DNA of 64,000 nt from Flaviaestuariibacter flavus (GCF_004337505.1 NZ_SJZI01000047.1:29670-93669); one strand, 5' to 3'; shown: positions 16,857 to 25,833, counted from the stretch's first letter. The notes: a model not told the origin generated them from the sequence alone. Made by a program: numbers and translations.

Positions 16857-17252
16857 ATGCTGCCTACACTGCCCTACCGGGTCTTCCTGGTAGATGATGA
16901 TATTGACCTGCTGATGCTGCTGGAGCGCCGCCTCCAGGCAGCGGGCTACGCCGTGGAAACCGCGGCCAGTATTGCCGAGGCCGAAGAGCTGCGGCACGCT
17001 TTCCGTCCGCACCTCTACCTCGTCGACATCAACATCAACGGCGAAGACGGCCGCACGCTTTGCTGGAAGATAAAGATGCAGGAAGGCGATGCCGGCATAA
17101 AGGTGTTGCTCATTACCGGGTACGACTGCCACCGCGGCCGCGCGGCTCTCTTCGGCGCCGACGAGGTGCTGGCCAAGCCGGTGCCCACCGATTACCTGCT
17201 GATGCGCCTCCAGTTTCACCTGGGCAGGCTGGCCGCCGACCAGTTGCGCTGA
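16857..17252 (+). CDS. single-domain response regulator
   Basis: CheY-like receiver of 131 aa without an output domain. Acidic pocket DDDID at residues 11-15, phospho-acceptor Asp in LYLVDINI (about 58), switch Thr in LLITGYD and the conserved Lys in LAKPVPT (about 108). It probably relays phosphate or regulates a partner by contact. The convergent PAS histidine kinase 25 bp away is the natural candidate partner, though the two are not in one operon. Confidence 0.9.
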   Translation: MLPTLPYRVFLVDDDIDLLMLLERRLQAAGYAVETAASIAEAEELRHAFRPHLYLVDININGEDGRTLCWKIKMQEGDAGIKVLLITGYDCHRGRAALFGADEVLAKPVPTDYLLMRLQFHLGRLAADQLR

Positions 17253-17277
17253 CTCCTTACTGACTTGTTGAATTGAA

Positions 17278-18861
17278 TTATTCCTGCGCCAGGGGCAGGT
17301 ACACCGTAAAGGTTGCGCCCGCGCCGGGAGCGCTGCTTGCGGCGATGGCCCCGCCGTGGCGGTGCACGATCTTCTGGCAAAGCGCAAGCCCGAGGCCGGT
17401 GCCTTCGTAGCGGTCTTTGGGATGCAGGCGCGTAAAGGTTTTGAATATGCTGTCGGTGTAGGCCGGGTCGAAGCCGATGCCCGAGTCGGCCACGGAGATC
17501 ACTGCGTAGGCCTGCTTCCGGTGGAGGTGCTGCTCCTGTATTTCTACGGATGTGGCCGTCCGGCTCGTGATGCGCACCCGCGGCGCTTCACCGGGGCGGC
17601 CGAACTTGAGGGCGTTGTTCACCAGGTTGAAAAACAGCTGGTGCAGCAGCACCGGCACGCCATTCAGTTGCGGCAATGCGTCGATGTGGAGCTGCGCGCC
17701 GGTTTTCTGGACCTGCAGCTCGAGGTCGGAAACAACGTTCTCCAGCGTTTCTGTAAGGTCAACCACTTTTACATCGCGATCTTCCAGGTGGTCGGCCACC
17801 GAGTAATGCAGCACCCCGTCGATCATCTGGGTCATGCGCGCGGCGGACGTTTCGATGCGGGAAAGGTAGTCGGGGCCGGGCGCGGGCAGGTCATCGCCAA
17901 ACTCCTGCTGCAGGCGGCTTACGAAGGTGCGGATCTTGCGCAGCGGCTCTTTGAGGTCGTGCGAGGCTACGTGGGCAAACTGCTGCAGGTCGTCGTTGGA
18001 GCGCAGCAGCTCGCTGGCCTGCCGGCTCAGCGTTTCATTGAGGGCCTTCAGTGTGCGGGTTTGCTCGGCCACTTCCTGTTCCAGCAGGCCGGCGTTGTCT
18101 TTATGGCTTTGAATGTCGGAGGCGGCGCAGATCCATTTCACGAGGCGGCCGGCTTCGTCTTTGAGTGGCAGCACCTGCGCGGAAAACCAGCGGTAACGGT
18201 CTGTATGGACGTTGCGCAGGCGGTATTCCCATTGCACCGGCACCACCTGCTGCTGGGCCATCTGCCAGAGGTCGAGCACCACCGGCAGGTCGTCGGGGTG
18301 CATCATACTGATGCGGCCTTCGCGGCCCACGCTTTCATCGTCCTGGCCGGTATAGGTATACCAGCGGTCGTTTACATATTCGGTGTTGCCGCCCGCATCC
18401 ACGATCCACACGATCTGCGGGATGGAGTTGGTGAGCAGGCGGAAGCGTTCTTCGCTTTCGCGCAGGGTTTGCTCGGCTGCTTTTTGCCGGTGGATGTTGG
18501 TGGCGGTGCCAAACCAGTGGCTGATGTCGCCGGCGGCGTCGCGCTGCGGCAGTGCGCGGGTGAGGTGCCAGCAAAAGGAGCCGTCGGCCAGCTGCATCCG
18601 GTGCTCCGATTCAAAGGGAAGGCCGGTGGCCAGGCATTGCATCCAGGTAAGGGCGGTGTTGCCCGCATCTTCCGGGTGAATGATCCCCTGCCATTCCCAG
18701 CTGCCGTCGGCGAGCTGGTGGGCGCCGGAATATTCGTGTATGCGTGAATTGAAATAGGTTACCCTTCCCTGCGCATCGGCCATAAATACGAGTTGCGGCA
18801 TGGCGTCGGCCAGCTGCAGCATGGGATTGTCGAGCGAGTTGGTGGAGGTGCGGAAAGGCAT
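17278..18861 (-). CDS. PAS-domain sensor histidine kinase
   Basis: Soluble kinase of 527 aa. Two PAS/PAC modules lie at about residues 15-130 and 135-255, each with the C-terminal W-x-G/W-I-C-A-A-S-D PAC pattern. A coiled-coil linker (about 255-295) precedes the HisKA dimerisation domain with His301 in FAHVASHDLKEPLRKI. The HATPase domain shows N-box FFNLVNNALKFG, G1 DSGIGFD and G2 GTGLGLALCQKIV. No transmembrane segment, so it senses a cytoplasmic signal. Heme or flavin ligands cannot be read from the sequence. Confidence 0.93.
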   Translation of the reverse strand: MPFRTSTNSLDNPMLQLADAMPQLVFMADAQGRVTYFNSRIHEYSGAHQLADGSWEWQGIIHPEDAGNTALTWMQCLATGLPFESEHRMQLADGSFCWHLTRALPQRDAAGDISHWFGTATNIHRQKAAEQTLRESEERFRLLTNSIPQIVWIVDAGGNTEYVNDRWYTYTGQDDESVGREGRISMMHPDDLPVVLDLWQMAQQQVVPVQWEYRLRNVHTDRYRWFSAQVLPLKDEAGRLVKWICAASDIQSHKDNAGLLEQEVAEQTRTLKALNETLSRQASELLRSNDDLQQFAHVASHDLKEPLRKIRTFVSRLQQEFGDDLPAPGPDYLSRIETSAARMTQMIDGVLHYSVADHLEDRDVKVVDLTETLENVVSDLELQVQKTGAQLHIDALPQLNGVPVLLHQLFFNLVNNALKFGRPGEAPRVRITSRTATSVEIQEQHLHRKQAYAVISVADSGIGFDPAYTDSIFKTFTRLHPKDRYEGTGLGLALCQKIVHRHGGAIAASSAPGAGATFTVYLPLAQE

Positions 18862-18951
18862 CAGTTAGAGTTGGCGGGTTGAAGGTCGGCAATCGGGCGA
18901 CATAGGGGGGCTTCAATAGGTCAAATCCCTTATTGAGCCCTTGAATGGCCC

Positions 18952-20475
18952 TCAGGCCTCGGTGGCCCGGCCGAGGAAGGCGGCCACTTCTTCCAGCACG
19001 CGCCGGTCGTTGCTCAGGCGGGGCACTTTGTGCTGTCCGCCCAGCTTGCCTTTGCTTTCGAGCCAGCGCTCAAAGGAGCCCGCGGGCACGGGCACGATCT
19101 GCGGGCCGCGCAGGGCGATGTCCTTATGCCGCTTTGCCTCGTAGTCGCTGTTGGCTTCCTTGAGGGCCGCGTCAAGAGCATCGGCAAAGGGAGCGATGTC
19201 TTCGGGCACCTGTTGAAACTCGATGAGCCATTCGTGGGCGCCGTTGTCTTCGCCGGAGAAGTATACCGGCGCGGCCGTATAGTCGTTGACGGTAAGCCCG
19301 GTGGCGCGGCAGGCGGCGGCAATGGCCTTGTCGGCATTATCAATGATCAACTCTTCGCCGAAGGCGTTGATGAAATGCTTCATACGCCCCGACACGCGCA
19401 CGCGGAAGGGCGACAGCGAGGTGAACTGCACCGTGTCGCCGGGGAGGTAGCGCCAGAGGCCGCCGTTGGTGGTGATCACGAGGGCGTATTGCCGGCCCAG
19501 CTCCACTTCGTCGAGCTGCAGGGTGCGCGGCTGCGGGGCGTCCCACTCGCCGGCGGGAATGAATTCGTAGAAGATGCCGTGGTCGAGCATCAGCAGCATG
19601 CCCTCCGCGTTGATATCGTCCTGCGCCGCGAAGAAGCCCTCCGAGGCGTTGTACATCTCGAGGTAGTTGATGGGCGCGCCGATCAGTTCTTCGAAGGCCT
19701 TGCGGTAAGGAACGAAAGAAACGCCGCCGTGCATGTACAGCTCCAGCGAGGGCCATACTTCCTTGATGGTGCTTTTGCCCGTCAGCTCGAGGATGCGCCG
19801 CAGCAGCACCATCAGCCAGGTGGGCACGCCCGCCATCGAGGTTACGTTTTCGTGGATGGTATGCTGCGCCAGCTTTTCGATCTTGGCTTCCCATTCGTCC
19901 ATGAGGATGATGGGCAGCTCGGGCGTGCGCAGCCAGTTGCTCCAGAAGGGTGAGTTCTGTACCACCACGGCCGACAGGTCGCCGTACTGGATGTCGTCAT
20001 TGAGCTGGCTTACCTGGTGGGAGCCGCCGATAATCAGGCCCTTGCCGGTGAGCAGGTCGGAGTCGGGGTGGGCCGCATAGTACATGGTAAGTACATCCTT
20101 CGAAGCCTTGTAGTGATTGTCCTTGAGGCTTTCGTCGGATACGGGGATGAACTTGCTTTTGTCGGAGGTGGTGCCGCTGCTTTTGGCAAACCAGCCAACC
20201 GGTGTGTTCCAGAGCAGCTGCTCTTCGCCCTGGAGCATGCGGTCGATCCAGGGTTTCAGGTCTTCGTACTGGGTGAGGGGCACCTGCTCTTTCCACTGCT
20301 TCAGCGACTGGATGGCCGAGAAGCCGTGCTGCCGGCCGTACTCGGTATACTGGCCGGCCGCCAGGAGGTCCTGCCACACGTTGTACTGGGTGGCCACCGG
20401 GTCGGTGCGCCACTGCTCTACCGACCAGAGGCGTAAGCGGGCAAATCTCGATATGGCAGGGCTGAGTAGTTTCAT
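18952..20475 (-). CDS. GH3 family acyl-adenylate-type protein
   Basis: Member of the GH3 branch of the ANL superfamily (507 aa); plant members conjugate amino acids to auxin or jasmonate through an acyl-adenylate. The ATP-binding P-loop-like SSGTTSDKSKFIPVS is at about residues 93-107. YNASEGFFA corresponds to the adenylation YxASE motif and LWRYLPGDTVQFTS to the GDxxxF region. Bacterial GH3 proteins are common in Bacteroidota but their substrates are unknown. Start at 20475 fits the usual GH3 N-terminus. Confidence 0.9.
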   Translation of the reverse strand: MKLLSPAISRFARLRLWSVEQWRTDPVATQYNVWQDLLAAGQYTEYGRQHGFSAIQSLKQWKEQVPLTQYEDLKPWIDRMLQGEEQLLWNTPVGWFAKSSGTTSDKSKFIPVSDESLKDNHYKASKDVLTMYYAAHPDSDLLTGKGLIIGGSHQVSQLNDDIQYGDLSAVVVQNSPFWSNWLRTPELPIILMDEWEAKIEKLAQHTIHENVTSMAGVPTWLMVLLRRILELTGKSTIKEVWPSLELYMHGGVSFVPYRKAFEELIGAPINYLEMYNASEGFFAAQDDINAEGMLLMLDHGIFYEFIPAGEWDAPQPRTLQLDEVELGRQYALVITTNGGLWRYLPGDTVQFTSLSPFRVRVSGRMKHFINAFGEELIIDNADKAIAAACRATGLTVNDYTAAPVYFSGEDNGAHEWLIEFQQVPEDIAPFADALDAALKEANSDYEAKRHKDIALRGPQIVPVPAGSFERWLESKGKLGGQHKVPRLSNDRRVLEEVAAFLGRATEA

Positions 20476-20504
20476 GTGTGGACGCCGGCAAGATAGCCAA
20501 CGTA

Positions 20505-20535
20505 GGTTGAATAGCGAATAACGATTAACGAATAG
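20505..20535. repeat. R7a, single arm
   Basis: Degenerate direct repeats GAATAGCGAATAACGATTAACGAATAGCG (period about 8-9), related in style to R7b arms at 56378 and 56463. Confidence 0.4.
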
Positions 20536-20536
20536 C

Positions 20537-20660
20537 GGCGATGCAGGTTTTCCGGTAGCGGCGGGCCTTGCGGCGGACGCCCGGTGCCAAACGGTGGCAT
20601 GCAGGTGACCATCCGGGAGCGTGCAGTGATCACTGGGTGCCGTGCAGGTGCCCCTGGGGG
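20537..20660 (+). repeat. tandem GCNNTGCAGGT repeats
   Basis: A first copy at 20537-20558 and three adjacent copies of about 21 nt at 20597-20659 (GCATGCAGGTGACC, GCGTGCAGTGATC, GCCGTGCAGGTGCCCC, each followed by a G-run). They lie in the divergent region between the GH3 gene and the 31-aa ORF; possibly a regulator array. Confidence 0.45.
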
Positions 20661-20752
20661 GGTGTTGCGGCGTCCGGCGACATCCCGGCGGCGTTCACCG
20701 AAGTTTTTGCCGCCGTCGGCTAGGAGCGGCGCCGGTGGCGGCTTTCCGGTTG

Positions 20753-20760
20753 GAATTTTG
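20753..20760 (+). promoter_or_regulatory. possible -7 box for 31-aa ORF
   Basis: GAATTTTG, 5 of 6 consensus bases, 27 nt upstream of the ATG at 20788. Confidence 0.4.
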
Positions 20761-20787
20761 CTCCTGCCTGAAAAACCAAATCCACCC

Positions 20788-20883
20788 ATGAACGAACTTG
20801 TCTCGCGCCACTCGCTCCGTAGCCTTGTGAAGCTTTTCTTCGTAATCTTCGTACTGCTGGTACTTGTGAACGTGTTTCACTGA
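20788..20883 (+). CDS. 31-residue single-pass membrane protein
   Basis: Very small ORF: a basic N-terminus (MNELVSRHSLRSLVK) followed by a hydrophobic helix FFVIFVLLVLVNVF and a final His. It is preceded by a near-consensus -7 element and followed within 45 nt by a strong intrinsic terminator, so it looks like an independent transcription unit. No homologue recognised. Possible roles include a membrane regulator or a type I toxin-like peptide; neither is shown. Confidence 0.5.
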   Translation: MNELVSRHSLRSLVKLFFVIFVLLVLVNVFH

Positions 20884-20926
20884 GTATCGGACAGGCGGAA
20901 AACGCAGAAATCCCGGAAAAAATTTG

Positions 20927-20953
20927 AAGCCTTCGCTATGCGGAGGCTTTTTC
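20927..20953 (+). terminator. terminator of 31-aa ORF
   Basis: Ten-bp stem AAGCCTTCGC/GCGGAGGCTT with one wobble pair, loop TAT, then TTTTTC. Confidence 0.75.
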
Positions 20954-20965
20954 GTTGGCAGCAGT

Positions 20966-21084
20966 CAGAGAAAGAACGCTGATTCCGCACGCGGAATACG
21001 CGGATTGGTTATGATTTGCACTGATGTTGGTACCGATATCCGCGTTTGTCATAACAGATCATAAAAAATCCGCGTTCTTTCTCT
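20966..21084. repeat. R2b MITE-like element
   Basis: 119 bp, ends AGAGAAAGAACGCTGATT and AATCCGCGTTCTTTCTCT. Its sequence matches the reverse complement of R2c end to end, including the core GATGTTGGTACCGATATCCGCG. Confidence 0.88.
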
Positions 21085-21093
21085 TCTTCTTTT

Positions 21094-22161
21094 CTATGGG
21101 TTGTAATCATACGGCAGCTGGTCCGCCAGGTTCTTCCAGCTCCAGTAGCCTTCGTTTACCCAGCTGCGTTGCTCGGTGAAGTAGCCGTTGGGTTTTACGA
21201 GGATGGCGTCCTTCAGCTCGATATAGGAGATCTGCAGGGGTACGTTCTTCGGCAGCCCCATCTGCTCCAGGTATCCGGCCTCCGGCTTTGCTTTGAGGTA
21301 GCTCACGCTCACCTTGCGCGGAAACCAGAGCTCGGCGTTGCCGGTGCTGTCGTCGAAGAAATAATAGCTCGTGTCGTAGGGATTGGTGAGGCGGCCAAAC
21401 TGGGTTGCGCTGCCTTCCGAAAGCATGTCTACCGTAAAGCCGTCCTGCTTCAGGGTGCTGTCGTAATAGGAGCGGATGAAGTGCAGCCGCGACCCGAGAT
21501 AGGCCGTCTCGCGCGCCCTGGCCCAGGCGGCCTGCTGCGTGGCATCGCCTTCCATCGGCAGGAAAAGGCAGTTGCCGCGGTAGGAGTTGATGTCGGTCTT
21601 ATAGTAATAAACAAACGAGTCGAGGTTGTATTGCAGGTTGTAGCCGAGGGCGGCGTTGGAGATCTTCAGCGGCTCGGAGGCGAACACCTTCAGCTTGTTG
21701 CTGCGCTTGTAAAAGAAAAAGCGCAGGGCCGCCGGGTTTTCGAGCTTCGTCTGCTTCGCGTTTTCCGTCTTGCCCAAAAAGTGACCGAGGAAAAACTCGC
21801 CGTATTTCTCCCAGCCGTCGGGTACTTCGTTGGACACCTGGATCACCACTTCGGCCATGCTCTTGTCTTCCTTCTTCAGTGCGAAATTGAGGGTCTGGTC
21901 GCCGGAGCCTTCCACGTTCATCCGCTTCGATTCGTAGCCGGTGTAGGATACCACCAGCTCGTAGCCGCCCTTGCCCAGCGAGAGGCGGTAGCTGCCGTCG
22001 GCCTTCGACACCATACCAATGGTGGTGTTCTGCGCGAACACGGAGGCGCCCTCGAGGGGCTGGCCCGTTTCGGCATCGGTGATGGTGCCGCTGATCACAC
22101 CTTGCGCGAAAGAAAACAAGGTAAGGAGGGTGGCGGAAAGCGAAAGAAGGAGCTTTTTCAT
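21094..22161 (-). CDS. secreted carboxypeptidase-regulatory-like domain protein
   Basis: Protein of 355 aa with signal peptide MKKLLLSLSATLLTLFSFAQ (cleavage after about residue 19). A CarboxypepD_reg-like beta-sandwich at about 20-105 shows GVISGTITDAETGQPLEGAS and DGSYRLSL, and is followed by a region of about 240 aa rich in Tyr and Phe. The domain order resembles the N-terminal part of large DUF5686-type outer-membrane proteins, but the barrel is absent. The upstream ATG at 22254 lies inside repeat R2c, so 22161 is the start. The gene is flanked by inverted R2 copies. Confidence 0.8.
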   Translation of the reverse strand: MKKLLLSLSATLLTLFSFAQGVISGTITDAETGQPLEGASVFAQNTTIGMVSKADGSYRLSLGKGGYELVVSYTGYESKRMNVEGSGDQTLNFALKKEDKSMAEVVIQVSNEVPDGWEKYGEFFLGHFLGKTENAKQTKLENPAALRFFFYKRSNKLKVFASEPLKISNAALGYNLQYNLDSFVYYYKTDINSYRGNCLFLPMEGDATQQAAWARARETAYLGSRLHFIRSYYDSTLKQDGFTVDMLSEGSATQFGRLTNPYDTSYYFFDDSTGNAELWFPRKVSVSYLKAKPEAGYLEQMGLPKNVPLQISYIELKDAILVKPNGYFTEQRSWVNEGYWSWKNLADQLPYDYNP

Positions 22162-22192
22162 GGAGTGGCTAAGATACGCTGCCCGGCTGGGG

Positions 22193-22311
22193 GAGAGAAA
22201 GAACGCAGATTTTTTATGATTTGTTATGATAATCGCGGATATCGGTACCAACATCAGCTTTTATCATAATTAATCTGCGCATTCCGCTGGCGGAATCAGC
22301 GTTCTTTCTCT
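22193..22311. repeat. R2c MITE-like element
   Basis: 119 bp, inverted copy of R2b. Its right terminal repeat runs into the patatin gene and supplies the last codons Glu-Lys-Glu-Arg and TGA. Confidence 0.88.
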
Positions 22312-24524
22312 GGTGCCATCAGCCCCAGCATCCTTGCAACGCTGTGCTGGTTGGCTTCGCTGTTGATGGAGCCGGCGATATCGAGCTTCTCGCGCTTGGT
22401 GAGGTGGAAGTTGAGCGCCGCCTTGTTCTCCTGCTTGTTGGGAATGTATTGGAACGACACGCGGTGAATGGGGAAGCGGCTTGTGCCGAGGAAATAAGAA
22501 GCCATATCGCCCTGGGCATAGTCCATCATCTTATACCAGTTGTGCTGCAGCAGGAAGAAGGGCTTCACGGCGTTCTCGGTCATGGTGCTGGCGTCGTAGG
22601 GATTTTCCCAGCCGCCGTCCATGCGGTCGCGCACCTGCACCAGCAGGGCGCCGCGGGTGTTCTTTTCAATCCAGCCGTGCATCGCCGCCAGGAAGCGCAG
22701 GGCCGTTTCCACGCCGTAGTTGTCGCGCAGGCCGCCGTCCATCACGTCGGTAACGGGGTCGGTGGGGATCATCACGTTGGGCAGCACCACGGGGAAGGTG
22801 GCGTTCATCCGGAGGGCGGAGAGCAGGTGCAGGTTGTACGGATCCTGCTGGCGGAAGTAGCTGAGGAAGTCTACTGCGTCGGGCGAGCCGGCGTCGAGGC
22901 TGTCGCTGGGTGCGGTCATCATGAAGCGCAGCGGCTGCGTGGAGATGAGCAGCTTCTTGGCATCGCGGGTGATGACGTTGTGATAAAAGATCAGCGGGAT
23001 GCGCGCCGCTGCTTCGTCGGCGCGGTAGTCGCCAAGGCGGCGGTCGAGATAGCCGCGGGTGTTGCGGTTGAGGGCCTGCTCGAAAGCATAGCCGCGGTCT
23101 TTGATATAGGTGTACCGGCCGTCGGTGAACTTATGCTGCGGCGAAAAGAGGTCGCGGATAACGAAGGAGGTGAAGGTCGGGTTGAGCAGGTCGCGCGCGA
23201 TATCGTCTACCCAGCGCGCGTCGTGCAGGTTGATGGTGGAATCGGTAAGGTGGCGGCGGTACAGCTCGCGGAAATAAGTAGCGCCGATCATGCCGCCCGA
23301 GGCGCCGGTGATGAGAAAGGTTTTTTTCATCATGGCGCCGCCGGTGATGGAGTCGAGGTGCTGCAGCACATTCATGGTGAAGGTGGCGCTGCGGGTGCCG
23401 CCGCCCGAGGTGGCCACCAGGATCAGCAGGGGTTTTTCCTCGCCCTGGCGGGCTTTCCAGCGCTCCAGGATGGCGATCATATTGTCGCGGTCGGCCTGCA
23501 CGGCGGCGGGTGTTGCCAGGGCGGAAAGGCTTTCGGCGGAATACTTCGGACGCTCGTCGCGGTTGGCGTAGTTGAGGCCGTAGGCGCGGTTGCGCGGGTC
23601 GATCCACTCATTCTGGTACAGCACGTTGAGCAGCAGCAGGAAGGCGATCAGGATGGGCGCGCTCCAGCTCTGGAAGAAATAGGCAAAGGCCCCGGACACG
23701 CCGATGAGGATGGCGCAGAAAAGCATCAGCGATGCCGCGGCGGGAAGCTGGAAGGCCGGCAGGTCGAGAAAGAAGCCAAGCGCCACCAGGAACAGGAAAG
23801 CAAAGACCATGGAAAGCACGGCGGCGAAGTGATGGCGCTTGAAGATCTTTTCCATCAGCTCGGCGGAATAGTGGCTCACGTCGCGGCAGCGCCGAACACG
23901 CAGCAGCGAATCGAGAAACCATTCCGAGCGGATGAGGGTGCGACCGCCCGTCGGGGCCTGCTCGGGCTGGAGTTGTGCGATGACATTTCCCGCCTTCTTG
24001 AACAGCGGCTGCAGGCCGCGCAGGATGGTCTTGTCGGCCCGGAAGAAATAAAGAAAGGAAACCACCAGTATCAGCAGCAGCCCGCCTACGAAGCCGAGTA
24101 TCAGCAGGAGGATCTCGCCGTTGGGAATGAGCTCGCGGTAGTGGGCGAATGAATAAGCGCGGAAGAAAAAGAAGATGAGAAAGCCGAGGGGCAGCGCGCT
24201 GTTGTTGATGCAGTATTTAAGAAAGGGAAACTGCGTGGCCGCCAGGAAGGTGAAGTGCCGGCTGAAGAGGATGAAGGTGGTGATGTTCCAGCACATGATG
24301 AACACGCCCATGGCCGCGCCCACCAGCATCGTGCTGAGGGCGTTCACATCGCCCAGGTATTCGGGTGCGAGAAAGAGGGCCTCGGCACCGAAGGTCTTCA
24401 TGAAAGCACCGCCAACCACCGCAAAGAGCAGGAGCCAGAAAAGCAACAGGACCTGGTATTTCCTGAAGTGAAGAAAAAGTAATTGTACGGGTAGTGAATA
24501 GAATATGCCTCTCAGGTACGCCAT
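22296..24524 (-). CDS. patatin-like phospholipase with N-terminal membrane domain
   Basis: Predicted membrane-bound acyl hydrolase of 742 aa. N-terminal half has about six hydrophobic segments (roughly 23-45, 62-90, 108-127, 137-162, 233-252, 263-302). The C-terminal patatin domain starts near 365 with LLILVATSGGGTRSA (oxyanion glycines about 374-376), nucleophile Ser409 in GASGG and catalytic Asp596 in MDGGLRDNYG. Expected to cleave phospholipids or other acyl esters at the inner face. The C-terminus EKER and stop come from repeat R2c, so the native end may have been replaced. Confidence 0.87.
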   Translation of the reverse strand: MAYLRGIFYSLPVQLLFLHFRKYQVLLLFWLLLFAVVGGAFMKTFGAEALFLAPEYLGDVNALSTMLVGAAMGVFIMCWNITTFILFSRHFTFLAATQFPFLKYCINNSALPLGFLIFFFFRAYSFAHYRELIPNGEILLLILGFVGGLLLILVVSFLYFFRADKTILRGLQPLFKKAGNVIAQLQPEQAPTGGRTLIRSEWFLDSLLRVRRCRDVSHYSAELMEKIFKRHHFAAVLSMVFAFLFLVALGFFLDLPAFQLPAAASLMLFCAILIGVSGAFAYFFQSWSAPILIAFLLLLNVLYQNEWIDPRNRAYGLNYANRDERPKYSAESLSALATPAAVQADRDNMIAILERWKARQGEEKPLLILVATSGGGTRSATFTMNVLQHLDSITGGAMMKKTFLITGASGGMIGATYFRELYRRHLTDSTINLHDARWVDDIARDLLNPTFTSFVIRDLFSPQHKFTDGRYTYIKDRGYAFEQALNRNTRGYLDRRLGDYRADEAAARIPLIFYHNVITRDAKKLLISTQPLRFMMTAPSDSLDAGSPDAVDFLSYFRQQDPYNLHLLSALRMNATFPVVLPNVMIPTDPVTDVMDGGLRDNYGVETALRFLAAMHGWIEKNTRGALLVQVRDRMDGGWENPYDASTMTENAVKPFFLLQHNWYKMMDYAQGDMASYFLGTSRFPIHRVSFQYIPNKQENKAALNFHLTKREKLDIAGSINSEANQHSVARMLGLMAPEKER

Positions 24525-24569
24525 GGAAGGGTGGTGCTTGATCGGGCGTAAGTTACCGAAGAAAATGTG

Positions 24570-24666
24570 TGATGTCCGATCTCCGATGTCCGATTTGGCT
24601 GGCGCATGCTAAAAAGGATCGCACAGCGATCCTTTTACATCCGACATCCGACATCGGAGATCTCAC
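24570..24666. repeat. R1c, arms flanking a terminator
   Basis: Left arm 24570-24595 (GATGTCCGATCTCCGATGTCCGATTT) and right arm 24637-24664 (ATCCGACATCCGACATCGGAGATC) enclose the hairpin at 24611-24636. TTGGCTGGCGCATGC after the left arm is shared with R1e. The right arm abuts the TGA of the heme A synthase gene. Confidence 0.88.
24611..24636 (-). terminator. terminator inside R1c
   Basis: AAAGGATCGC, loop ACA, GCGATCCTTTT; T-rich on both strands. Downstream of heme A synthase. Confidence 0.75.
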
Positions 24667-25730
24667 AATACACTCGGTCGTTTGTTGCGGAGCAGGAAGG
24701 CGTTTGCCACCAGGGCGAGCAGCAGCAGCAGGGCGGTAAACTGGTGCAGCTGCGCCATCCATTCGAAGTCGTTCCAGCGCGCCGGGCGGATGTGTACGGA
24801 GGTGAGCACCGTTGCCACGCCGAGCGCCACCTGCACCAGCACAAGCAGCAGCGGCAGGATGCGTGTTTTGGCAAAGAGGGCCGTGGGCCGGCGGCGGAAG
24901 GCGCGGTAGGTCCACACCAGGATGAATACCGTAAGCAGGTAGGCCAGGTTGCGGTGGATGAAATGAATGGTGATGCGGTCTTCGATGGCGCTGACGAGCC
25001 CGTGGGGGAAGATGCGCGGCACGAGGGTGCCGTTGATGTCGGGCCAGGTGGGCGCTGCCGGCGCGGCACGGTGGCCGGCCATCAGCGCACCGAAGATGAG
25101 TTGCAGGCCGAGCAGTCCCACGATCCACCAGGTGGCGGTGCGGAGGCGGGGCGCGGTCACCTTATCGTGCGGGTCGGTGAGCAGCTGCAGGGCAAACCAG
25201 AAGGTATAGCACAGCAGGCCGAGGGCGAAGATGAAATGCAGCGCGAGCCGCGTGGGCTTTACATAGATGGCGTCGCCTTCGAGGCCCGAGGCCACCATGA
25301 TCCAGCCGATGGCGCCCTGCAATCCGCCCAGGATGAAGAGCACCAGCAGGGGCTTGATCATGTCCTGCCGGAAGCGGCGCTGCACGAGGAACACCACGAA
25401 GGGGATGGCGAACACGACGCCGATGAGGCGGCCCCAGAGGCGGTGAAACCATTCCCAGAAATAAATGAATTTGAAATCGGAGAGCTGGAAGTCGGAGTTG
25501 AGCAGGCGGTATTGCGGCGACTGCTGGTACTTGTGAAACTCGGCGAGCCACTGGCCCTGGTTGAGGGGCGGCAGCGCGCCCGTGACCACGTTCCATTCAG
25601 TGATGGATAGCCCCGAGCCGGTAAGACGGGTGATGCCGCCCAGGATGACCTGCACGATGACCATGACAACGCCGATGAGGAGCCAGATGGCCACGGGGCG
25701 GGAGGAGCGGGACTTGAAGGTGGATCTCAA
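24663..25730 (-). CDS. ctaA: heme A synthase (COX15/CtaA)
   Basis: Polytopic inner-membrane enzyme of 355 aa converting heme O to heme A for aa3-type oxidases. Eight hydrophobic segments are visible, with conserved His in [34 protein letters not shown] and [12 protein letters not shown], and the motif [16 protein letters not shown] in the first periplasmic loop. The open frame runs to 26546 because it stays open antisense to RNase HII. A TTG at 25730, 23 nt after a perfect -7 box, gives a basic N-terminus followed by helix 1 and is the proposed start. The stop abuts R1c. Confidence 0.92.
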   Translation of the reverse strand: MRSTFKSRSSRPVAIWLLIGVVMVIVQVILGGITRLTGSGLSITEWNVVTGALPPLNQGQWLAEFHKYQQSPQYRLLNSDFQLSDFKFIYFWEWFHRLWGRLIGVVFAIPFVVFLVQRRFRQDMIKPLLVLFILGGLQGAIGWIMVASGLEGDAIYVKPTRLALHFIFALGLLCYTFWFALQLLTDPHDKVTAPRLRTATWWIVGLLGLQLIFGALMAGHRAAPAAPTWPDINGTLVPRIFPHGLVSAIEDRITIHFIHRNLAYLLTVFILVWTYRAFRRRPTALFAKTRILPLLLVLVQVALGVATVLTSVHIRPARWNDFEWMAQLHQFTALLLLLALVANAFLLRNKRPSVL

Positions 25731-25753
25731 GAAAGACTTTTTGGTGTGCGCGG

Positions 25754-25761
25754 CAAAAGTA
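25754..25761 (-). promoter_or_regulatory. -7 box for heme A synthase
   Basis: TACTTTTG on the minus strand, 23 nt before the proposed TTG start; it rules out the long upstream extension of the frame. Confidence 0.55.
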
Positions 25762-25771
25762 CGCCCCGGTT

Positions 25772-25833
25772 GCTGAGAGAAGGAACGCAGATAGCGCAGA
25801 TTCTTTTGGCTTGTTATGATAAATTGGGCGTAA
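25772..25833. repeat. R2d, partial R2 copy
   Basis: Begins GAGAGAAGGAACGCAGAT and contains TTGTTATGAT as in R2c, but no right terminal repeat. A decayed or truncated copy in the divergent ctaA/rnhB gap. Confidence 0.6.

Noticed and set aside
22344..24152. Plus-strand open frame of 602 codons
   Set aside because: Antisense shadow of the patatin gene, with no domain and a biased Gly/His/Glu composition.
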